Source: Hippopus hippopus | Taxonomy: Eukaryota; Mollusca; Bivalvia; Cardiida; Cardiidae | Direction of reading: 5' to 3' | DNA length: 64,000 bases | Assembly (NCBI GenBank): GCA_946811185.2 | Contig: OX328104.1 | Coordinates: forward strand, 46,732,505 to 46,796,504 | Part shown: positions 55,601-64,000 of the stretch, in pieces | Position numbering within the stretch: position 1 is the first letter of the stretch | How the letters are laid out: each line of letters starts with the position of its first letter | Notes under the pieces: generated by a model | Told to the model about the DNA's origin: nothing | Database searches by the model: none | Seen by the model: only the letters and a program-made list of their open reading frames with translations | Position numbers and translations under genes: made by a program

Positions 55601-58600
55601 CAATGAGCCAAGCAGGATCCCCCCCCCCCCCCCAAAAAAAAAAAGAGGAATCTGACAGTCTTTAGGTTTTGAGATAAAATGTTACTTCACATGTCTACAA
55701 AAATGTTGTTAAGCTTGCCTTAGGCTCCCTTAGAAACATGCTTGTTGTCTTTTTTAAACTGTTTACAAAATGACAACATTTTAGGTTCAACCAAATCGGA
55801 AGCATTTTTAGATAACAAATAAATGTTGCTGAAATGCCCTCCCCCCCCATTCCCTTGTCACTGGATCTGATAAAAACACAATAGTAATAGTGGACCAATC
55901 TAATTAAAATTGCTGATACACAAGCTCCTATGATATGAAGGCTTCTGTTAAAATACATATATTAGCCACTGTATGAAAACTATAGGTGGAAAAGAGGACA
56001 TAAAAATCTTAGACTAGTCCGGATTGAAAGCATTTGCAGATGACAAAATAGACCAGACTCAAAAACCGAAAATTGTTTTTGGGAAGGGTGGGAAACATTG
56101 CCGGAGAAAGAGAGAAAGCTGGTTACCAGCATTTTTTTCTTTTCCCACAATGTTTTTTAAAAGCTTTTTTCTCAGGGTTGTTAGAACTCGTGCTAGTGTG
56201 GTAAAGGTTAAGTTTTGATTACATACTTCACTTTCTCAACATTAGATCTGTCCTTCAGTCTTCTTACAGTGAACATTTTCCTTAATACGATAAGCAACTG
56301 AACAAAGTTGACCTGTAATAGAACAAGAGCACTGCATGCAGGTGCCAACACTTGGCTGCTGTTGCTTGATTTTCAGTGGAAATCCTAGGTCAAAAAAGGG
56401 GTATAACTCTGTAAAAAATACTTCGACGGTAAACTGCGATTGTTGCATAGATTCCCCTTTTGATAGTAAACGACTAGTTTTTGAAAACGTCAGTGTTTCT
56501 GCACGACGACACAGACAACGCCAGAGCTATGACTATACCTTGACATTTTCTTCAAAACAGTCAGGCTAATAAAGTTTGTTATTTCTTTACCAAACGACAA
56601 ATTTTTAGACTTGTCCAAATTGAAAGCATTTGCAAACGACAAATCAAAAAGGACTGAATAATTTAAGCTTGTTTTTGGCAGGGAAAAGGAGAAAACGCTG
56701 GTTACCAGCATTTTCTTATTTTTCAACAATGTTTTCAAAAGGCCTTCTTTCTAGGGGTCATTAAAACTAGGGATTGTGTGGTAAAAGGTTAATACAATCT
56801 TGATGACAGAGTCCTCTTTTTCTTGCAATACAGAGAAAAATAGATGAAATGAAAACAAAAATAAAACACCCTACCGTTTCATAGTTGCCTTTTCTATCAC
56901 TATCTTTACTTAACTCTTTATCAATCGACAAAATTTTAGACTTGTCCAAATTGAAAGCATTTGCAGACGACAAAATAAATGTGATTCAAAAATTGAAACT
57001 TGCCTTTGGAAGAGTAGAAAACATTGTGGGAAAAGGAGAAAATGCTGGTTACCAGCATTTTCTCCTTTTCCCACAATGTTTTCAGAAGGCATCTTTCTCA
57101 GGGTCATTAAAACAAGGGATTGTTTGGTAAAAGGTTAATACAATGTTGATGACAAAGTCCTCTTTTACTTACAATACAGAGAAAAAAAGATGAAATGAAA
57201 ACAAAATTAAAACATCCATCACATTTCATAGTTGCCTTTTCTATCACTATCTTTACTTAACTCTTTATCAAATGACAAAATTTTAGACTTGTCCAAATTG
57301 AAAGCATTTGCTGACGACAAAATAAATGTGATTCAAAAATTGAAACTTGCCTTTGGAAGAGTAGAAAACATTGTGGGAAAATGAGAAAATGCTGGTTACC
57401 AGTATTTTCTCCTTTTCCCACAATGTTTTCAGAAGGCTTCTTTCTCAGGGTTGTTTAAACCAGGGATTGTTTGGTCAAGGGTTAACTGTTTACCCAACAA
57501 CAACACTTGGACTTGTCTTATGAACCAAGTCCGTAACAAAGAAACAAATGAACAAATGCATGGCAGAAATATAGGGACTGGGCAGGATTCGAACCTAGAA
57601 CGCCCGGACGAAAGGCCAATACCATAACCACTGAGCTAAAGAGATATCTCCCTAATGCAGTTGTTAGGTATTGTATTTAAATCGGGAAGAAGCCATGCAT
57701 GAGAGAGTGGTCTCCCTTAACACAACCCCTCTTAAAGTCATCATTTACTCAAAGCCTTATTAGGCAGTAAGTCTATTATTTAGACAACAAATGTCTGTTT
57801 TTGGACAACAAATGGGATTAATGGCTCAATGGCCAATCCCGGACGAACGAAGTCCGTAACAAAGAAACAAATGAACAAATGCATGGCAGAAATATAGGGA
57901 CCGGGCAGGATTCGAACCTAGAACGCCCCGACGAAAGGCCAATACCCTAACCACTGAGCTAAAGAGATATCTCCCTAACGCAGTTGTTAGGTATTGTATT
58001 CAAATTGGGAAGAAGCCATGCATGAGAGAGTGGTCTCCCGTAACACTTGTCCAAATCTAAAACATTCGATGACAAAAAATTAAATACCGGTATGGCTCAA
58101 AGGGAAAGATTTGTCTTTTACAGAGTACAAAACATTGTGGGAAAAGGAGAAAATGCTGGTTATCAGCTTTTTCTCCTTTTTTCCACAATGTTTTCAAAGT
58201 CTTCTGCTTTGGGGTCTTTCAATATGGGACTGTATGGTAAAGAGTTAATGTCTATTTTTGCAAGCCAATACAGATACTCAATTTTTACATTTTCTTGTTT
58301 CAAACTTGGTGTAACAAAATTGACTCATCTCCCCATGAAGCTAATCTGTTGCAGAAATCTTGGAACTCGACCATCTTTGTAAAATATGCTACAAGAACCA
58401 ATTTGAAAACATCCTTGTAAAATATGCTTAAGTCTTCACCAAATGACAAAATTTTAGACTGGTCCAAATTGAAAGCTGTTGCATACAACAAATTAAACAT
58501 GAATCAAAAACTGAAATTTACCAGCATTTTCTCATTTTCACAAAACATTTTCCAAAGCCATCTTTAGCAAGGTCATTAAAACTCCGGACTGTGTGGTACA

Positions 58601-61600
58601 GGTTTAATAAATGTGAAATAATAATACATGAATAGATTTGAAGAGAGAGTGGCAAAAGGAGAAATTATCTACTGCTGGTAAAAAGTATAATATCTGAATT
58701 CTAAGCTTAAAAAGGAGATTTGAAGGCACTTTTTTGGGACAGTATAGATAAACCTTTTACCTTGCAAAGAAATTAAAGACTCATGTACACTGAAAGTACT
58801 TGTAGACTACAAGTCAAATGTGGCTAAAATTATGAGATTTGTCTGTGATAGAGCAGAAAACATTGTGGGGAAAAGGAGAAAATGCTGGTAACCAGCATTT
58901 TCTCCTTCTCCCACAATGATTTCAAGTGTTCTCCATCAGGGTCTATAAAACTAAGGATTGTGTGGTAAAGGGTTAAATCTATACAGGTTACCAAATTTGA
59001 CCACTATCATCATTATCCCATATTTGAAAACAGCTTTGAAATCAACACATGTAGGTTTACTTCTCCCACTACGAAAAAACAAATTTAGCTTTCAATTTCA
59101 CTTTCAATTAGCTCTCTTCCAGACAACAATTTTCTAGACTTGTTGAAACTGAAAGCATTTGCTGGCTACAAATAAAAATTTGCAAAGATGATGAATTTGT
59201 CTTCAAAAGGACAGAAAACATTGTGGGAAGAGGTGAAAATGCTGGATAGCAACATTTTCTCCTTTTCACACAATGTTTACTGCTCCATTAAAGACAGAAT
59301 TCAGTATTTGAGCTACATTCAATTTGTCGTCTGTAAATGTTTTGACTTTGGTAGAGTACACATTTTTGTCGTTTGGTATAGAGTTAAAGTGGATACCTAC
59401 AGCAGCTATTAAAAGTGCTGGGCCCACAAATGCCCAGATCAAGCCATTTTCTGTTGACAACCAACAACTGAAATAAAAGACTTTATAATGAGTTTGATCT
59501 AGAAAAAAACAATTGCTACAAATCTGGTTACCTTATTTTTCACTGCTTAGTTATTTGGGTGGTTAAATATAATTTTTTAACCTTTTAACTAAGGTGTGGG
59601 TGGCTGCATAGTTTCACCAGCTAAACTCTTAACCAGTGATGCATCCAGAAGCTTCAAATTTTGGGGCACATGCTCCCTAATTCTAACAAAAAGGGGGCAC
59701 TCTAATCCGAAAATGGGGCAATTGATTTTTCAGAGAAAATGAAAGGAATAATTGATTAGATAAAGGAGTGCTACAATGCACCTTCTAATGCATCATACAA
59801 TGATACAACCCACACAAACAGATAAATAACTTATATGTTTGACACTCACTACAGCATTTTCATCACTATCCCCAGTTTTCTGGGAATCTGAATATGACGA
59901 TATTATGCACACAGAGTTCATCTCACTTATCACAGATCTGTAAGCTAAGTACTGTCAAAGATCCTGATTTCTTATCAACTACGGTATATTTTGACACAAC
60001 GATGCCATATTTTTGCCATTTCTCATATCTAATTGATGAATAAATTTTCAATTCATGGGATTTTTAGCACCTGTCTAATTTATGACGTAATCGAATAACA
60101 TCATTGCGACTTTCCAGCGTAACCCAGTGATCTCTTTACGAGTAAGAGTTGTTTCCCTTACACTAGCAAAATCGTAGTCTTCAAACGGAATAGTTTTCAA
60201 GACCGTGTTAGAATTTTCGGCACCGCACACTATGCTATTAATAATGCACACATTACAGTAAAAATTAGGCATTTTGCGCGCACAGTTTTAGATTTTGGGG
60301 GCATTCTCAGAAATACAGGGGCAATGCCGCATGCTGGATGCGTTACTGCTTTACCAAAAGACAAAATTTTAGACTTGTGGAATTTAAAGGAATTTGCAGA
60401 AGACAAACTCAGTGTGCACCAAATGATGAAGTTTGTTTTTGGAAGGGTAAAAATAGAGTGAAAAAAAGAGAAAATGCCAGTTACCAGCATTTGGTCCTTT
60501 TCCCACAATGTTTTCAAAAGCATTCTTCCTTAAGGTCATTAAAACCCAGGACTGTTAGGACTGGTAAAGGTTTAATACTTTTTTGGCAATTCAATATCAA
60601 TCTCTGACCAAATGTGGGTGGTTTCAAAAGTTGACTTGCACGCTGTGTGTTTTTGCCTTATTTTTTTTACTTCAAATGTGCACTGGCACCAAGTTTACAC
60701 TTCATCAGATGACAAAATTTTAGACTTAGCCAAATTAAAAGCATTCGCAGACAACAAATAAAAGATAATTGACATGATGAGATATGTCTTCAAAAGGGTT
60801 AAGAACACTGTTGGAAAAGGGAGAAAATGCTGGTTACCAGCATTTTATCCTTTTTCCACAATATTTTAAAAGCCTTTTGCCTCATGTTCACTTTAACCAA
60901 AGGCTTGTTTGGTAAAGGGTAAAGAGGGGTTTCTTACACAAATCTTGTCCCATAACCTCTGAGTTGTGTGGCTCCAGCTGAAATACCCACAATCACTGCT
61001 GGAAGACCTAGATATATAATAATTTATAAATGTGTACATCTCAATCCATTAACTCTTTCACTACTGAATAAAATAAATTTCATTTTCTCAATGGCTACAA
61101 ATATGTGTAGTTCTGCTACAAGATCAAGACATGGTTCGTTCATAATCTAGCATATAGCAGTGGACACTGTAGATCAAAGATCAGACTGCACATTCTGTGC
61201 AGTCTGATCATGATCTACACTGTGCACAAAAGCTTCTGGTGTTGTCTATGGTATGGAAAGAATAAACAGACAACAAAGTTTTGGATTCGTACAAATTGAA
61301 AGCATTAAAATTTTACAGACAATAAATCAAACATGGCCTAAAAATGGAATTTGTCCTTGAAAGGGTAGATCATATAGCAGTTAAAAGGAGGAAGTGGTAG
61401 CTTCCAGCACTGTATTCCTTTTCCCTGGAAAATTTCAAAGCCGTCTTCCTTAGTTTTATTGAAACAAAGGACTGTCTGTTAAATGGTTAAGTTTTTCAAC
61501 TAATTCTGAAAAAAATATTACCCTAATTGAAGTTGATATGTGTTTTATATATCATATAACATAATTGTAATTACAACTTTGTGTAAAATTCTAATCCAAT

Positions 61601-62487
61601 ACAATTATGTATTCCTACAATAACAAACAGAAACTACCATTTTTCAAATATATATTAAGTCTATGTATGACAATAACAAAAACTATATGAATATCTGCAT
61701 TTATGCTTTTCAAGCCTTTCAAGTTTTAAGAGACTTTTTAATGATTACAATACACATCTGTTTCAAATTTCTTGGACCTTTTAAAATTAGAATTATCTAG
61801 AATTTCTTACATAAAACTTAACCATTGTTTACTAAGTTTTCACTCCTGCAGCTCTTACTTTCAAGTTAAAAGAAAATTATGCTGAATGATAGCAAATAAT
61901 TTAAGCAGACCAAAGTCACAAGTTGAAACTGACGACAAAATCATAGTTACCCCATGAGAGTATGAGATACCATTTCAGTCGAGGCCTTGTGTTGAAAACA
62001 TAAACCACAATGATCAGGATTTCTGTCCCTTTAGACAACATCAGAAAGAACACAACCAGGTAGATGTAATGTAGTAACACTGCAAATACTGTACACACAA
62101 CCTACAACAAACCCATTCTTTTACTGACAGTTTTTTCTCCCACTCCAACTCTCCAACTAGATTTGGAAAGGAAGATATACACCTTACACTTTTCCCTAAA
62201 CTAAATCAGGCAAATTTGTCCTTCTTAATCTCACATACAAGAAAACATTAGGAAAGAAAATTAGATGATGAAAGTCATGATGACGGTTAAGAAACAAGTT
62301 CATGAAACAAATGTGACAAATGGAAAAAAATGCCTTTAACCAGCAGATGCCTCTGAACCTGTAAAAGATTCTATCTACATGTACCTTGTTTTCATTTTGA
62401 TCAGATCCGATGAGAAACGTGACATAGGACAACAACAGTGCTGTACAAAGGTTCATCAACAGGATGGCACGATCTGATTTCATGTAC
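52609..62487 (-). CDS. Adhesion G protein-coupled receptor, TM2-TM7 (partial gene)
   Basis: Seven exons join in frame and encode about 215 residues of a family B2 seven-transmembrane domain. Visible in order: TM2 with NLCTALLLSYVTFLIG; the conserved TM3 cysteine in NKVVCTVFAVLLHY; TM4 with SWGLPAVIVGIS; the ECL2 cysteine in VCWLSTENGLIWAFVGPA (partner of the TM3 Cys); TM5 VNFVQLLIVLRK; basic ICL3 FTVRRLKDRSNVEKVK; TM6 LFILLPLMGLSWIIGAFYI; TM7 LQYVFAVMNSLQGFVIMLFH. NKVVCT, LPA, CWLS-x-x-G and SLQGFVI are adhesion-GPCR hallmarks and somewhat recall the BAI/ADGRB group, but I would not fix the subgroup. The GAIN/GPS domain and TM1 must lie upstream, probably beyond 64000. The cytoplasmic tail exons after 52609 were not found. 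It shares orientation with MEK downstream. Confidence 0.92.
52856..53084 (-). mobile_element. MITE copy, near complete
   Basis: TTAA at both ends, core perfect over most of its length; shares TTAA with the next. Confidence 0.9.
53081..53272 (+). mobile_element. MITE copy, L arm shortened
   Basis: TTAACCCTATACCAAACAACC to tcttgtaaagggtaa. Confidence 0.8.
53515..53734 (-). mobile_element. MITE copy 16 nt past the GPCR TM6-7 donor
   Basis: gtctttaccacatgaaaa to gttaggtaaagggttaa. Confidence 0.85.
53751..53877 (-). CDS. Adhesion GPCR exon, TM6-TM7
   Basis: One base plus 42 codons, SGFHSLFILLPLMGLSWIIG to FAVMNSLQ, acceptor ttgcag and donor gtaact. A MITE ends 16 nt past the donor. Confidence 0.93.
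54100..54530. mobile_element. Family G element with long foldback
   Basis: aggttattacatggctgatg...ggagagtgata at about 54374 pairs with tatcactctcc...catcagccgtgtaataacct ending near 54514. The left part has gtaataatgacatcatgaatg, shared with 26150-26240. A further related stretch with gataaatagaaaagatagttgg lies at 54800-54960. Confidence 0.65.
55395..55620 (-). mobile_element. tRNA-derived SINE
   Basis: gattgaatggtgttttacgcc tail at left; tRNA-like head near 55580-55617 (caatgagccaagcaggatcc). Followed by poly-C/poly-A at 55619-55643. Confidence 0.75.
55758..55835 (-). mobile_element. MITE R-arm fragment
   Basis: gtttacaaaatgacaacatttt to aataaatgttgctgaaatg. Confidence 0.6.
55998..56211 (-). 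mobile_element. MITE copy 15 nt past the GPCR ICL3 donor
   Basis: R arm from aaaatcttagactagtcc, core altered (cattgccggagaaag), ends gtgtggtaaaggttaa. Confidence 0.85.
56227..56312 (-). CDS. Adhesion GPCR exon, TM5 end and ICL3
   Basis: 28 codons plus two bases, VNFVQLLIVLRKMFTVRRLK to NVEKV, between ttacag and gtatgt. The basic loop is the expected G-protein contact. A MITE ends 15 nt past the donor and a family B repeat begins about 9 bp upstream of the exon. Confidence 0.9.
56318..56570 (+). repeat. Family B repeat
   Basis: caagagcactgcatgcagg to ttcttcaaaacagtcaggc; begins about 6-9 bp from the ICL3 exon boundary. Confidence 0.75.
56578..56792 (-). mobile_element. MITE copy, first core arm shortened
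   Basis: tttctttaccaaacgacaaa to gtgtggtaaaaggttaa. Confidence 0.85.
56790..57480 (-). repeat. Tandem segmental duplication, two units of about 345 bp
   Basis: Each unit is a 115 bp non-MITE stretch (tgatgacaaagtcctctttt...ctttctatcactatctttac) plus a MITE: 56790-57135 and 57136-57480. Units are nearly identical. Confidence 0.85.
56910..57138 (-). mobile_element. MITE copy, near complete
   Basis: TTAA both ends and a perfect core; in the first unit of the tandem duplication. Confidence 0.9.
57257..57485 (-). mobile_element. MITE copy, near complete
   Basis: TTAA both ends; in the second unit of the tandem duplication; one core base change (ggaaaatgag). Confidence 0.9.
57525..57725 (-). mobile_element. 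tRNA-derived element, type 3
   Basis: Inverse of 34823-35045: aagtccgtaacaaag, B box gggcaggattcgaacctag, A box accactgagctaaagag, ends gagagagtggtctccc. Confidence 0.8.
57848..58046 (-). mobile_element. tRNA-derived element, type 3
   Basis: Second copy in the same orientation, over 90% like the first, 120 bp away; ends agtggtctcccgtaac. Confidence 0.8.
58430..58608 (-). mobile_element. MITE copy, first core arm deleted
   Basis: aagtcttcaccaaatgac to gtgtggtacaggtttaa. Confidence 0.8.
58752..58976 (-). mobile_element. MITE copy
   Basis: aaccttttaccttgcaaag to gtgtggtaaagggttaa; core near perfect. Confidence 0.85.
59107..59387. mobile_element. Symmetric MITE variant, R-core-R, 13 nt past a GPCR donor
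   Basis: Left flank gacaacaattttctagac with ctgaaagcatttgctgg and right flank ctgtaaatgttttgactttg with tttgtcgtttggtatagagttaa are both R type, in mirror orientation. Confidence 0.75.
59401..59467 (-). CDS. Adhesion GPCR exon, ECL2-TM5
   Basis: 67 bp, CWLSTENGLIWAFVGPALLI then AA in phase 0. Phase requires the donor gtaggt rather than the overlapping gtatcc four bases on. An R-core-R MITE ends 13 nt past the donor. Confidence 0.9.
59634..60348. mobile_element. hAT-like element, 715 bp, with inverted ends
   Basis: CAGTGATGCATCCAG at the left mirrors CTGGATGCGTTACTG at the right; subterminal gggggcatt and ggggcaattg sequences resemble those of 10756-12287, so the two are relatives. It appears to sit in the end of the MITE that continues at 60351 (ctttaccaaaagacaaaattt). 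No transposase. Confidence 0.65.
60351..60573 (-). mobile_element. MITE copy next to a hAT-like element
   Basis: ctttaccaaaagacaaaatttt to ctggtaaaggtttaa; its TTAACT lead is displaced by the hAT-like insertion. Confidence 0.8.
60698..60922 (-). mobile_element. MITE copy about 15 nt past the GPCR TM4 donor
   Basis: cttcatcagatgacaaaatttt to gtttggtaaagggtaa. Confidence 0.85.
60938..61007 (-). CDS. Adhesion GPCR exon, TM4
   Basis: 70 bp, completes Gly then LPAVIVGISAGATQLRGYGT and RF, donor gtaaga. A MITE ends about 15 nt past the donor. Confidence 0.9.
61262..61490 (-). mobile_element. MITE copy, core decayed
   Basis: aataaacagacaacaaagtttt to gtctgttaaatggttaa. Confidence 0.75.
61491..61950. 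other. Intron of the adhesion GPCR, no element recognised
   Basis: AT-rich sequence without main-family repeats. Confidence 0.4.
61951..62101 (-). CDS. Adhesion GPCR exon, TM3 to ICL2/TM4 start
   Basis: 50 codons plus one base, VVCTVFAVLLHYIYLVVFFL through RPRLKWYLILSW, acceptor ttgtag and donor gtaact. Holds the TM3 disulfide cysteine. Confidence 0.92.
62385..62487 (-). CDS. Adhesion GPCR exon, TM2
   Basis: One base plus 34 codons, YMKSDRAILLMNLCTALLLS to GSDQNENK, between tttcag and gtacat. The preceding exon should end with two bases of a codon; none was convincing up to 64000. Confidence 0.92.
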
Positions 62488-63156
62488 CTGAAAAAACAGT
62501 CAAATAAATAGTTCTTATACAACCAGCAGGATTCAAACATCAAACTGTGTGACTCTGAAAGTAATATACATTTCATTTAGCATGTAATACCTATGCATAA
62601 GTAGGCCTGTCCAAGCACAGTAAGGTTGGAGAAAAAAGTCAAACTGTATCACAGTCTTGATACATATACGAAATTAGGATATGAACTTAACTGAAGATGA
62701 ATGTGTCACATGCGATTTCTCTTTTTGCCACAATGTTTTGTAACATGCACTGGTTTGGTAACTCATCCAAAGTATAACCATATAGCATGTTGTCTAACCA
62801 TCTTTGGTAACTCTAATCATCTTTGGTTACTCAGTCTAGCAATAACCATATAGCATGTTGCTTAACCATCTAAGACCACAATGCACAAATCCATGCCACT
62901 GTAAAAGCTAGTTCAACAGCATTGTTGATTTTACGTGCTTTATGACAAACCACTCTCCATGACATTACTTCTCACTTCAAGAAAGACAAACCTTGGGACA
63001 TACCTATTACTGAATCTGGGAAATATCACAAGGTAAGGAAACTCAAATCAAAACAGTAACTGTTGTCATATTCTCATTTCTGCCACAAAATGTAATATTC
63101 ATCAGTTTGTTCACCTATTCAAGCACTCATCTAATGGTACTAATGGCACTTTGATT
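62488..63156. other. Intron upstream of the TM2 exon
   Basis: Contains two copies of aaccatatagcatgttg (about 62777 and 62847). No TM1 exon found. Confidence 0.4.
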
Positions 63157-63375
63157 TACTCTTTCCAAAGAACAAAATTTTAGACTTTTCCAAATAAAAA
63201 TCATTTGCAAAAAACAATTTATATGTGGCAGGAGTTATTAGAATTGGCTAAGAAAGGTGGAAAAACAATTGTGGGAAAAGGAGAAATACTGGTTACCAGC
63301 TTTTTCTCATTTTCTCACAATGTTTTCAAAAGCTTTCTTTCTCAGGGTCGTTAAAATACAAGATTGTACGATAAT
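63157..63375 (-). mobile_element. MITE copy
   Basis: ttactctttccaaagaacaaa to gattgtacgataatgag. Confidence 0.8.
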
Positions 63376-63454
63376 GAGATGACGATCACGGACAGACATG
63401 CTCCAAACTATATTACAGTATAGGCTACCATAAGCAGAGCTGGTTATGAGTGCT

Positions 63455-63683
63455 TTAACCCCTTACCAAACAATCACGACTTTTAATAACCCTGAGGAAG
63501 ACGGCTTTTGAAAACACGGTTGGAAAAGGAGAAAATGCTGGAAACCAGCATTTTCTCCTTTTCCCACAATGTTTTCTACCCTATCAAGAACTACTTTTGT
63601 CATATGAGCCACTTTTAGTTTGTCATCTGCACATCCTTTCAATTTGGACATGTCCAAAATTTTGTTGTTTGTTAATGAGTTAA
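63455..63683 (+). mobile_element. MITE copy, near complete
   Basis: TTAACCCCTTACCAAACAATC to tttgttaatgagttaa; core near perfect. Confidence 0.9.
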
Positions 63684-64000
63684 GTACATTATATACACTG
63701 AACCGCAAAACAAACGTCACAATTTTAATAATTCCATATGGTATCAAAAACAAAATATTTTTTTTCTTTTCTTGATAATACAAGTTTTTATACCAACACA
63801 AGGTAAAGGTAAATCACCTTTTGATTCAATTTTCGCTTGATTGATTTTCAAAAGATAGTGCATCACGTTCGTACCTTGGGCTTCTCGTGGGACACACTTG
63901 GCTGCAAACATTGTGAAAATTTAAATGTTCCTGATTTTCGTGCTTTAATAGGGTATAAAAGGATTGAAAATTTTAATCATTGTCAGTATCAATTTTGACA

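Larger units (their letters stand above)
57482..58248 (-). mobile_element. MITE copy split by two type 3 tRNA elements
   Basis: R terminus ttaactgtttacccaacaac at 57482-57517; the rest resumes at about 58045 with acttgtccaaatctaaaac and ends gtatggtaaagagttaa. Confidence 0.75.

Noticed and set aside
57590..57660. tRNA gene
   Set aside because: Present in three copies with identical long flanks; head of a mobile element.
63741..63912. Minus-strand frame MFAAKCVPREAQGTNV... with a possible exon ending at gtacga
   Set aside because: Clean-looking but only about 57 codons, matches no family I know, and its phase does not join convincingly to the TM2 exon.

Overview
This is an AT-rich, intron-rich animal nuclear window, almost certainly from a bivalve mollusc. 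The evidence is tRNA-headed SINEs, Helitron/pearl-like elements with tandem cores, a GCGCAG palindromic repeat of a type I recall from heterodont clams, and very short exons separated by kilobases of repeat. No bacterial genes, CRISPR arrays or rRNA were seen. Most open reading frames in the window come from repeats.

Layout. Bases 55-155 (+) are the last coding exon of an unidentified gene entering from the left. On the minus strand, 42899 down to 12755 holds a complete MAP kinase kinase gene (MEK1/2 type): eleven exon positions that join in frame, start to stop, with all splice sites visible. One position exists as two alternative exons (29169-29254 and 22809-22927). They share entry and exit phase and encode two versions of the proline-rich segment, giving predicted proteins of 388 and 399 residues. 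Splicing both together creates an immediate stop. Upstream of MEK, about 330 bp at 43194-43530 recurs as a near-identical inverted copy at 44492-46856, and that copy is split by a 2.03 kb insertion. From 62487 down to 52609, also on the minus strand, seven exons encode TM2 to TM7 of an adhesion GPCR. Its TM1, GAIN domain and cytoplasmic tail were not found.

The rest is mobile DNA, dominated by one MITE family of about 225 bp that I find roughly 85 times, about a quarter of the window. Its ends read CCCTTTACC...GGTAAAGRG, it is flanked by TTAA, and it has a perfect palindrome of about 60 bp at its core. Paralogous empty sites show TTAA duplication on insertion, which points to the piggyBac mechanism. 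Orientation is given as + when the L end (ACAATCC, GAGTTTTAACAACCCTGAG) comes first and the R end (GACAAAATTTTAGACTTGTCC in reverse complement) last. Seven of the eighteen splice donors have such a MITE starting only 12-18 nt downstream, far more than its density predicts. Other families are tRNA-SINEs, a 1.45 kb Helitron/pearl-like element, two hAT-like elements, a 53 bp minisatellite apparently grown from a MITE end, and several unrelated palindromic repeats.

The strongest biological leads are the alternative MEK exons and the placement of MITE ends beside splice donors. Exon coordinates were worked out by hand from phase and splice consensus. Repeat boundaries without a visible TTAA are approximate to about 10 bp.
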